Positions 1 to 5,706 of a stretch of DNA of 6,086 nucleotides are shown piece by piece. The notes under the pieces were generated by a model that saw nothing but the letters and a program-made list of their open reading frames with translations, had not been told where the DNA came from and searched no databases. Each line of letters opens with the position of its first letter. Position 1 is the first letter of the stretch. The position numbers and the translations under genes were made by a program. Location of the stretch: contig JBJXFC010000238.1 of NCBI GenBank assembly GCA_046153915.1, forward strand, positions 1-6,086, read 5' to 3'. The stretch comes from JANNVZ01 sp046153915 (GTDB lineage Bacteria; Bacteroidota; Bacteroidia; Flavobacteriales_D; Sanyastnellaceae).

Positions 1-232
1 GTGCTGCCAGATACCACATCATGCCTCCATTGAACGATAGTTTTTCGGAGATCAGAATGCAGAGCAGTGATTCCTGATCAAATAATCCGAGTGATACGCA
101 GCGCTCATCGGTTAGAAAATGGCTTATCCAATGGGCATCAGGATAACTCCCGTCGGAATAGCGGAGTGTATCCTGCCGAAGAATGGCCACTGCATTGTCG
201 AGGTCTTCGAGAGATAATTTTTTGATTTGCAT
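1..232 (-). CDS. GNAT-family N-acetyltransferase, N-terminal fragment (cut by window edge)
   Basis: Reading the minus strand from the ATG at 232 gives 77 uninterrupted codons that run off the left edge, so the C-terminal part, including most of the acetyl-CoA binding site, is not visible. The protein begins MQIKKLSLEDLDNAVAILRQ and continues through a TDERCVSLGLFD segment and an LISEKLSFNGGMMWYLAA segment. This is the usual start of a GNAT fold: strand beta1, helix alpha1, a variable loop, then strands beta2 to beta4. Such enzymes move an acetyl group from acetyl-CoA to an amine; the substrate cannot be told from this fragment. No Shine-Dalgarno sequence precedes the ATG, which is normal in Bacteroidota. 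The repeat array begins about 25 bp upstream, so any promoter lies in or beyond it. The family call rests on fold-like sequence pattern only. Confidence 0.6.
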   Translation of the reverse strand, partial: MQIKKLSLEDLDNAVAILRQDTLRYSDGSYPDAHWISHFLTDERCVSLGLFDQESLLCILISEKLSFNGGMMWYLAA

Positions 233-257
233 ATGCGATTTGATGTGTGCGAAGCTA

Positions 258-607
258 GAGCTTATCGTCTTTAAATTATTATGCCCTTTCAGGGCGGCCT
301 CTATGGTAATTATTTTTTTTTTCTTTTGTATTGTGCCCTTTCAGGGCGTGGCGATGGGGCTGAAAAGAACATACTTCGCCATGAAAGACACCATTTCTTA
401 ACGAGTAGCCCATCAAAGCCCCGACCGCCCTGAAAGGCCACCATAATATAACGAGGAGCCCATCATGGAGAGCAGGCCCCGCCCTGAAAGGGCACAAGAA
501 TCTAACGAGGAGCCTTTCGAAGCCCTCACCCGCCCTGAAAGGGCAATATAATCTAACGAGAAGCCCATCATGGAGAGCAGGCCCCGCCCTGAAAGGGCAC
601 CATAATC
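258..607. repeat. Array of degenerate ~50-bp repeats headed by a CGCCCTGAAAGGGC palindrome
   Basis: The core CGCCCTGAAAGGGC (5-bp stem GCCCT/AGGGC around GAA) occurs intact at 480-493, 531-544 and 585-598 on the plus strand, and at 283-296 and 335-348 on the minus strand. Degenerate plus-strand copies are at 426-439 (one base changed) and 377-390 (several changed). Starts are 49 to 54 bp apart within each orientation. On the plus strand the core is followed by a second conserved block, roughly ATAATCTAACGAGGAGCCC; the copies at 426 and 531 also share CATCATGGAGAGCAGGCCCC. The minus-strand unit at 283-296 keeps a worn version of that block, extending to about 258. No credible gene lies here. 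The array separates the transposase 3' end from the GNAT start. It resembles REP/BIME-type intergenic repeats rather than a CRISPR. Confidence 0.85.
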
Positions 608-623
608 CCCCGCGGAGTCGGGG
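608..623. other. GC-rich hairpin at the 3' side of the transposase gene
   Basis: CCCCG at 608-612 pairs with CGGGG at 619-623 around the six-base loop CGGAGT. It lies 20 bp beyond the transposase stop codon and directly abuts the last repeat unit. IS200/IS605-type transposases recognise subterminal hairpins, so this could be a right-end or REP-like substrate hairpin. It could also simply end transcription: read on the plus strand it is followed by TTCTT, but on the minus strand, where the transposase is encoded, no T run follows. No matching hairpin is evident upstream of the transposase start. Confidence 0.45.
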
Positions 624-643
624 TTCTTAGGATGAAGTTGTCA

Positions 644-1096
644 TTAATCCCAGAGATATCGTTCATCGTACTCCATCTCATTCTCAATCAGAAAACGTCG
701 CAGTTCATCTTCATAACGCTCCAGGCCATGATGCTCCTTCTGTGTAGCTATATAGTTGATCACATTTTCAACCCGCCCTGGATTGACCGAAAAAATAGCA
801 TACCCCGACTGCCATGCGAAGTTCCGATATTGAACTCCCTTAGACTTTATCCACTTCGAAGAATGCCCTTTCACTTCTTCCATCAATTTCGCCGCTGAGA
901 TATTCTTCGAAAGATTTACCAGCATGTGAATATGCTCTGTAAACCCACCAATGATGATGGGTGTACATTTCAGTTCATTGCATATCCCGCCAAGATAGGC
1001 ATGCAATTCCTGATCCCATGGTTCAAAAAAATACGGAGTGCGACGATACGTGCAAAAAACAATGTGCACATAATTCTTTACAAGAGATTGGCCCAT
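644..1096 (-). CDS. Y1 (HUH) transposase, IS200/IS605-like, possibly a RAYT
   Basis: This 150-residue protein is a single-strand DNA transposase of the Y1_Tnp type. The HUH metal-binding motif is visible as HIH (His55 and His57 in GGFTEHIHML). The catalytic tyrosine is Tyr115 in VINYIATQKEHH, in the usual helix with the downstream Gln and His-His. The N-terminus (MGQSLVKNYVHIVF) and the end (EYDERYLWD) match the full-length Bacteroidota form, so the gene looks intact. I chose the ATG at 1096; a longer reading from a TTG at 1129 adds 11 residues unlike the family. Downstream lie a GC-rich hairpin and an array of short palindromes, which recalls REP-associated tyrosine transposases acting on REP hairpins. 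A plain IS200-like element with undefined ends is the alternative. No accessory TnpB gene is present. Confidence 0.9.
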   Translation of the reverse strand: MGQSLVKNYVHIVFCTYRRTPYFFEPWDQELHAYLGGICNELKCTPIIIGGFTEHIHMLVNLSKNISAAKLMEEVKGHSSKWIKSKGVQYRNFAWQSGYAIFSVNPGRVENVINYIATQKEHHGLERYEDELRRFLIENEMEYDERYLWD

Positions 1097-1184
1097 ACAA
1101 GAGAGAATTGGAGAGATTGAGTGCGCCAAAAATAATCACTTACTCATTCCAACAAAATTTCCTTTAGCCTCGACACGACCCATT

Positions 1185-2759
1185 TTATTCTACCACTACT
1201 CTACCCGTTATCACTCCACCATCATCAGTCATCACCAACGAATAAAAATAGACGCCATTGGCAAGCGTGCCCCGATCCAGAACAAATGTTTTACCTGTGA
1301 CTTTTGTTGTATAAACAATTCTGCCCATGGCGTCAGAAAAGATTAAATCTCCACCAAAAAAAGAGGCATTTGGAGAATAGATTTTGCCTGTAGTTTGGTT
1401 GGTGAATGGATTGGGTGAAAAATGAAGTTGTGCCGAATGTGCAGTGTTTTCATTTACATTATCAGCGCCTGAAAGCCTTACCAGCCAATAATCTTCATAC
1501 CCATTGGAGTTGGTGGCATCTCCATCGATGGAAGCACAACTCGCCAGAAATACATAGTCTCCATCGGCCAATTGGATAATCGAATAGCCCTCTTCATATC
1601 CCGTTCCTCCCACACTTTTTTGCCATTCCAGTTCTCCAGCAGAAGATAATTTTACGACCCACACATCGTGCCCTCCATGATTGCCGGTGATGTCACCATC
1701 ATCTTCCATAGCAAATCCTGTTACCACGCATCCTCCATCAAGCGTTGATGCAACAGAATAGGCCTTATCATCATTGTAACCACCCAACGAATTCTGCCAT
1801 TGCATTTCTCCATCACCATTTAATTTTACTACCCAATAATCGTATGTGCCCTGGAAGCCTGTTACATCTCCGTCATTCGAGCCGGTGCTTCCCGCCAGAT
1901 AATAACCGTCATCTGCAGTTTTTGCGATACTCTGGCATTTATCGGACTGCGTTCCGCCCAACGATTTTTGCCATACAACGTCACCAGTAGAAGTTATTTT
2001 CAGCACCCAGAAATCATATCCGCCGTGATTGCCTGTCACAACACCACTGTCCCACGAAGCAGATTGTCCGGCGATAACATAACCACCATCATCAGATTCT
2101 ATCAGGTCATTTGGATTTTCGCCGCTGGCTCCGCCAAAACACTTTTGCCATTCAATCTCGCCATTGGCATCTGTTTTTATAAACCAAAAATCGGGCGAAC
2201 TTATTAATCCGCTATCGACCATATCTCCATCACCGGAACCACCATCACCGCAAAATGCAAATCCACCGTCGCTGGTTTGAATGATAGCCGAACCATTTTC
2301 AAAACTGGTTCCTCCATAACACCTTTCCCATTCGATGTCGCCGTTGTTTTCGAATTTAATTACCCAAAAATCTCCCAATCCAAAATTGTGATTGTCGTCA
2401 ATATCGCCATCATCGCTGTATGCAGCTCCATTTACAGCATAACCACCATCGGATGTATTGATGATGGTAAAACAGTATTCACCGTAAGAACCTCCAAGAT
2501 TTTTCTGCCATTCGATATCTCCTGCCGCATTCACTTTCACTACCCAATAATCTGTTACTCCATGGTTGCCATCGAGATCTATATCCGAAGACGAACTATG
2601 CCCAGCCATAATGTAACCTCCATCGGGAGTAGCTAACAATGAACGCGGAGTTTCGGCACTTGATCCGCCATAGTTTTTTTGCCAGACAATAGAAGGTTGT
2701 GCGAGAAGTTCACAAAAGAAAACAAGCGAAAAAACACAAATGAGTAAATCTCTTTTCAT
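1185..2759 (-). CDS. Exported seven-repeat (probable beta-propeller) protein with T9SS sorting domain
   Basis: The 524-residue product starts with a signal peptide (MKRDLLICVFSLVFFCELLA, predicted cut after Ala20). Seven repeats follow, each opening with a W-Q-K-x-x-G-G-like box at residues 26, 84, 144, 204, 263, 321 and 379. Spacing is 58 to 60 residues. Each repeat contains a DGG-Y box, an Asp/Asn/Gly-rich loop such as DLDGNHG or DGDITGNHG, and a D-Y/F-W-V-x-K box. Seven regular repeats suggest a closed seven-bladed beta-propeller, and the acidic loops may bind calcium; both are inference. Residues about 446-524 (HFSPNPF, then ANGVYFYSLV and a final GRVVVE) form a T9SS type A C-terminal sorting domain, which directs export across the outer membrane. 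The ligand or enzymatic role is unknown; no catalytic motif is seen. The gene stands alone. Confidence 0.85.
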   Translation of the reverse strand: MKRDLLICVFSLVFFCELLAQPSIVWQKNYGGSSAETPRSLLATPDGGYIMAGHSSSSDIDLDGNHGVTDYWVVKVNAAGDIEWQKNLGGSYGEYCFTIINTSDGGYAVNGAAYSDDGDIDDNHNFGLGDFWVIKFENNGDIEWERCYGGTSFENGSAIIQTSDGGFAFCGDGGSGDGDMVDSGLISSPDFWFIKTDANGEIEWQKCFGGASGENPNDLIESDDGGYVIAGQSASWDSGVVTGNHGGYDFWVLKITSTGDVVWQKSLGGTQSDKCQSIAKTADDGYYLAGSTGSNDGDVTGFQGTYDYWVVKLNGDGEMQWQNSLGGYNDDKAYSVASTLDGGCVVTGFAMEDDGDITGNHGGHDVWVVKLSSAGELEWQKSVGGTGYEEGYSIIQLADGDYVFLASCASIDGDATNSNGYEDYWLVRLSGADNVNENTAHSAQLHFSPNPFTNQTTGKIYSPNASFFGGDLIFSDAMGRIVYTTKVTGKTFVLDRGTLANGVYFYSLVMTDDGGVITGRVVVE

Positions 2760-2791
2760 GGTAGTGTGGTTTAAGATTATCAGATTGGAAA

Positions 2792-2799
2792 CAAATGTA
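2792..2799 (-). promoter_or_regulatory. Candidate Bacteroidota -7 promoter element of the T9SS protein gene
   Basis: TACATTTG on the minus strand matches the Bacteroidota -7 consensus TAnnTTTG and lies 32 bp upstream of the ATG at 2759. No clear TTTG element is visible at the expected -33 spacing, so the call rests on the -7 match and its position only. Confidence 0.4.
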
Positions 2800-2926
2800 C
2801 GAAGTCCGGGTGAAGAATTTAACCGAACAATTTACAAGCAATATTGGGCATTTCAAGGGATAAGGTGTATATAAATAATCTTGAATTCAGACCTCGAATT
2901 TCAATGAAACAAAATTCAAAACACAT

Positions 2927-3089
2927 AGAGCCTGTTTAAAACTCCATCAAATCATTTGTAATGCGCCTTTTTAGCTCATACTTCATTAAAACTTCATCAA
3001 ATAGGAGCCACTATTCTCTAAAATTTTGCCTTGTCTGAACTAAAAATTCACTTATAACAATTCAATTCATGAAATCTTAAACAGGCTCT
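2927..3089. mobile_element. Short non-autonomous element with terminal inverted repeats (MITE-like)
   Basis: The 163-bp segment begins AGAGCCTGTTTAA (2927-2939) and ends with its exact reverse complement (3077-3089). Comparing the outer 32 bp of each end gives 25 matches, with the 13 outermost identical. Ends reading GAGCCTGTT occur in IS5-type insertion sequences, so the element may be mobilised by such a transposase elsewhere in the genome; that parentage is inference. The interior is A/T-rich and has no reading frame of note. I see no convincing target-site duplication: the left flank ends ACACAT and the right flank starts TATTGA. It lies 9 bp past the sigma factor stop codon and about 130 bp upstream of the candidate promoter of the T9SS gene. 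Confidence 0.7.
2986..3002 (+). repeat. Internal copy of the MITE's subterminal sequence
   Basis: TTAAAACTTCATCAAAT repeats the inner part of the left terminal repeat (TTAAAACTCCATCAAAT at 2936-2952) with one mismatch in 17 bases, exactly 50 bp further in. It could be a second transposase-binding site or a trace of internal duplication. Confidence 0.6.
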
Positions 3090-3098
3090 TATTGATGG

Positions 3099-4382
3099 TT
3101 ATAAATTTTGAATTGAATCCATTTTTCGCTGCAACACGATTTGCTCCGCTTTGGAATTGGTTAATTTTAATGCTGTTTGAAAATCACCCCGTGCCTCATT
3201 GCTCTTGCCCAGTTCCAATTGCAATTCAGCCCGCACCGCATAGTAAAGGTAATAATCTTCCAATAATTTTGCATGCTGAATTTGAGTCAAAGCCTTCAAA
3301 GCAGAAGTTGGGCCTTCCGCTTTCCACACAGCAATGGACCTATTCAGCGCGTGAATGGGAGATGAAGTAAGCAAACACAGCCAATCGTAGTATTTGAGGA
3401 TGTGATGCCAATTGGTCTCTTCAAAAGTTGGCGCAATACAATGTTCCCAGGTAATCGCCGCTTCGAGATGATAGGTGCTAACCTGATCTCCAAAAGCCGC
3501 GCTATTCATCCAGGCATTTCCTTCTGCGATCAAGACCTGATCCCATTGGCTGCGATCCTGATCTGAAAGAAGAATTAATTCTCCCAATTCCGAAATTCTG
3601 CTGCTCATCCGCGCCTGATGAAATTTCATCAAAGCCATGAGCGCCATGGGCTCCGGAAGTTGTGTGTGCTTATTTTCTACTAAAAGTCTGCATAAAACAA
3701 TGGCCTCTTCAACCAAATCCTTCCGAATAATACCTTCTGAATGTGTAGAACTATATCCTTCGTTGAAAAGCAGGTAGATTGCTTTTAACACAGCATCTGT
3801 TCTGCTTTTCAGCGCATCAACGGAGGGTATCTCTAGCTTGATTTTTTGTGTTCTGAAAACTTCTCTTGTGCGATACAGGCGTTTTGAAATCGTATCCTCT
3901 GATGTCAAAAAAGCCCTGGATATTTCAGATGAGCTAAATCCACACAGTGTTTTCAGAATGAGTGTGATCTGATTTTCTGCAGAAATATCGGGATGGCAGC
4001 ACGCATACATCATTCTCAACATATCATCTTTGATCCATGCTTCGCTGAAATGTTGATCCATCGCGCCTGAAAGCGTGTACTCAGAGGTGAGCAATCTTTT
4101 TTCATTTTGAGAAAAGTCGAAATAAACCGTGTGTTTATTCCTGCGGATTACGTCGATGGCTTTATTCTTTGCGACGCGAAACAACCATGCGGATGGATCA
4201 TCCGGAATGCCCTTCAATTTCCAGTTGTTGATGGCTTCGATGAATGATTGCTGAACAACATCCTCTGCCACTTCCAGATTTCCTGCTCCAAAAACACCAG
4301 TCAATACGGCTACCATTTTGCCCGAAATTCTGCGAAACAAATGATCGGTAAGGCGATGTATATTTTTATCTTCTGGCAGCAA
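3099..4382 (-). CDS. ECF-type RNA polymerase sigma factor with C-terminal TPR-like extension (ECF42-like)
   Basis: About 427 residues, more than twice a minimal ECF sigma factor. Residues about 14-82 form sigma region 2, including the segment from EVAEDVVQQSF to AWLFRVAKNKAIDVIRR, which binds core polymerase and the -10 element. Residues about 118-176 form region 4, with helix-turn-helix CGFSSSEISRAFLTSEDTIS for the -35 element. Residues about 185-427 carry the helical extension of this family, with YLLFNEGY (203-210), DQDRSQW (274-280), SPIHALNRSIAVW (341-353) and YYLYYAVRAELQLELG (377-392). No anti-sigma factor or membrane protein is nearby; in ECF42-type systems the extension is thought to set activity. 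The frame contains no ATG before residue 23, which is already inside region 2. The likely start is the TTG at 4382; an ATT at 4400 is less likely. It follows the YCII and VOC genes across a 102-bp gap that holds a terminator. Confidence 0.88.
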   Translation of the reverse strand: MLPEDKNIHRLTDHLFRRISGKMVAVLTGVFGAGNLEVAEDVVQQSFIEAINNWKLKGIPDDPSAWLFRVAKNKAIDVIRRNKHTVYFDFSQNEKRLLTSEYTLSGAMDQHFSEAWIKDDMLRMMYACCHPDISAENQITLILKTLCGFSSSEISRAFLTSEDTISKRLYRTREVFRTQKIKLEIPSVDALKSRTDAVLKAIYLLFNEGYSSTHSEGIIRKDLVEEAIVLCRLLVENKHTQLPEPMALMALMKFHQARMSSRISELGELILLSDQDRSQWDQVLIAEGNAWMNSAAFGDQVSTYHLEAAITWEHCIAPTFEETNWHHILKYYDWLCLLTSSPIHALNRSIAVWKAEGPTSALKALTQIQHAKLLEDYYLYYAVRAELQLELGKSNEARGDFQTALKLTNSKAEQIVLQRKMDSIQNL

Positions 4383-4420
4383 ATGGGTATTGAATAAAAT
4401 GTTTCTTCTCGTTTCTTAAG

Positions 4421-4461
4421 CAAATAAAAACAGAAAGGATTGCACGATGTACAACCCTTTC
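4421..4461 (-). terminator. Strong intrinsic terminator between the YCII gene and the sigma factor gene
   Basis: On the minus strand, GAAAGGGTTGTAC and GTGCAATCCTTTC (4461 down to 4433) form a 13-bp stem, counting two G-U pairs, around the three-base loop ATC. TGTTTTTATTTG (4432 down to 4421) follows at once. This is a textbook rho-independent terminator for the YCII transcript. It lies 23 bp past the YCII stop and 38 bp before the sigma factor TTG, so sigma expression needs read-through or a separate start; I see no clear promoter in between. Confidence 0.8.
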
Positions 4462-4484
4462 CATATTTTCAATTTGAGAGCGCC

Positions 4485-4835
4485 CTATCCCATCTTTTCG
4501 TTGATCTCCCGCACTTCTACATTTACGTCATCAAACTCGAGCAGCGGACATCCTTTGGCCCATTCCACCGCTTCATCGAATGAATCGGCTTTGCACATGA
4601 GATAACCGCCTACCATTTCTTTTCCTTCCATAAAAGGTCCATCGGTAACCGTTTTGGCGATTCCACTCACTTGTTTGCCGGCGTTAGTGAGAGGTTGTGC
4701 ACCTACCAACTTGCCTTTTTCAGCCATTGCTCCCATCCAATCGGCCCAACGCTGCATGTGTCCTTGCATAGCTTCCGGCGATTGTTGGCCAAAACCTTTG
4801 TCTCCTCCACGAAAAAGCATCAAATATTCTTTCAT
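4485..4835 (-). CDS. YCII/DGPF-domain protein
   Basis: The 116-residue product is a full-length single-domain YCII-related protein. It starts MKEYLMLFRGGD, and the family's signature follows at residues 65-68 (DGPF in KTVTDGPFMEGKEMVGGYLM), then ADSFDEAVEWAKGCP and an EVREI strand near the end. The fold is a dimeric alpha-beta ferredoxin-like barrel. The biochemical role of the DGPF branch is unknown, but such genes are characteristic partners of ECF42-type sigma factors and are often part of their regulons, which fits the sigma gene downstream. It has no signal peptide and should be cytoplasmic. The ATG at 4835 follows the VOC gene stop by 21 bp of almost pure A/T, so the two are probably co-transcribed. 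A terminator follows its stop. Confidence 0.9.
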   Translation of the reverse strand: MKEYLMLFRGGDKGFGQQSPEAMQGHMQRWADWMGAMAEKGKLVGAQPLTNAGKQVSGIAKTVTDGPFMEGKEMVGGYLMCKADSFDEAVEWAKGCPLLEFDDVNVEVREINEKMG

Positions 4836-4856
4836 ACTATTTATTTATTAAATTGA

Positions 4857-5240
4857 TTAGTTCTGTGAATGCAATGCAACTGAGTTTCCTTCGGAGTCAG
4901 TAAAGAAAGCCATAAAACCAATTTCATCGCTGATTCTGGTTTTGGGCAAGGTGATTTTCCCACCGGCAGACTCAACCCTCTCAAGGATGTTTGTCATGTC
5001 CGGATTGGCGTTTAGGTAGATCTTTGCACCATCCAGAGAGGGTTTGTGATATGGACTTTGACACAGGCAGCCCGATGCCTTTCCATTTCCGTTTTCCGAA
5101 GGGAAATAAGCCATCTCCATACCCATCATATTCTGGACAGGCATTTCGATAGCAAAAATGGTTTCATAGAATTTTTTTGCCCGTTGAATTTCTGCAACAG
5201 AAATCTCAAACCAATTGAGTGAATTTTCTTTTGAAGTCAT
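4857..5240 (-). CDS. VOC-family (glyoxalase/bleomycin-resistance-like) protein
   Basis: The 127-residue cytoplasmic protein carries one vicinal-oxygen-chelate fold made of two beta-alpha-beta-beta-beta modules. The first is NWFEISVAEIQRAKKFYETIF (residues 9-29) with MEMAYFPSE. The second is KIYLNANPDMTNILERVESAGG (about 73-94), ending in DEIGFMAFFTDSEGNSVALHS (105-125). It resembles the group described as related to lactoylglutathione lyase. The classical His/Glu metal ligands cannot be assigned confidently, so glyoxalase activity should not be assumed. It appears to be the first gene of the cluster with YCII and the sigma factor. The ATG at 5240 has an A/T-rich leader and no Shine-Dalgarno sequence. 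TGTCGT on the minus strand (5278 down to 5273) faintly recalls sigma -35 motifs, but it sits too near the start to be persuasive. Confidence 0.88.
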   Translation of the reverse strand: MTSKENSLNWFEISVAEIQRAKKFYETIFAIEMPVQNMMGMEMAYFPSENGNGKASGCLCQSPYHKPSLDGAKIYLNANPDMTNILERVESAGGKITLPKTRISDEIGFMAFFTDSEGNSVALHSQN

Positions 5241-5706
5241 GTTGATTTATTTTTTTAATTGATTAATAAGTTACGACAGATCTTTCAATTCACAGAGAAT
5301 ATTGAACGATCTATACCAACAAGTCGAATGAGATTTTCAAATTTGGACAAGTGCTAGCATTTTTTTTCAAATTTTATTTCAAACTACCATTTAAACTTCA
5401 AAAAAGAGGTCCAAAATTATAGATGCATGCATAGTATTTGTCAATCTGGCCAATTCCACACGTGACTGACTTACTGCGCTTTAACTATATAATAAATAAA
5501 TGCATCGGCAAACGACCCAATTGCACACACGAAATTTTACCCCGTGTTTTTCAGTATGTTACGCCGTATTTTACATCAAAATCCAGATGTCTTATCAACA
5601 AACACCTCATTTTTTCAAAATGCCTTCACTTTTACAAATAAACCCGTATTTTCGTAGCTGTATTTTTACCTTAACTTAAGAATCAAAACCCAAAATCAAT
5701 TTTTCT
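5241..5706. other. A/T-rich divergent intergenic region
   Basis: These 466 bp separate the start of the minus-strand VOC gene from the start of the plus-strand exported protein gene, so promoters for both should lie here. Close to the plus-strand gene, TATTTTCG (5648-5655) and TATTTTTA (5661-5668) each differ by one base from TAnnTTTG, but neither has a clear -33 partner. ATGCATGCAT (5423-5432) is self-complementary. A 67-codon plus-strand frame at 5438-5641 has no family resemblance or plausible composition and is not called. I see no RNA gene or strong hairpin. Confidence 0.6.

Noticed and set aside
279..497. Small minus-strand protein (72 codons) inside the repeat array, and a plus-strand 72-codon frame at 183-401
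   Set aside because: Both are translations of the repeats (the CPFRA-type peptides come from the palindrome core) or overlap the GNAT gene; neither shows a domain or a plausible start context.
283..607. CRISPR array
   Set aside because: The regularly spaced short palindromes look CRISPR-like, but the conserved core is only 14 bp, the intervening sequences are related to each other rather than unique, the orientation switches, and no cas gene is present.
1097..1129. Longer start (TTG at 1129) for the transposase
   Set aside because: The added 11 residues do not resemble the family's N-terminus, whereas the ATG at 1096 gives the usual MGQSLVKNYVHIVF start.
2277..2636. 119-codon plus-strand frame opposite the propeller gene
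   Set aside because: It lies wholly antisense to a repetitive coding region, and its length follows from the repeats' biased codon composition; the minus-strand gene is clearly the real one.
5273..5278. TGTCGT as an ECF sigma -35 element upstream of the VOC gene
   Set aside because: It lies only about 32 bp from the ATG, no matching -10 element is visible, and a six-base match in an intergenic region is expected by chance.
5438..5641. 67-codon plus-strand frame in the divergent intergenic region
   Set aside because: It has no recognisable domain, signal peptide or promoter, and its composition looks like translated A/T-rich non-coding DNA.
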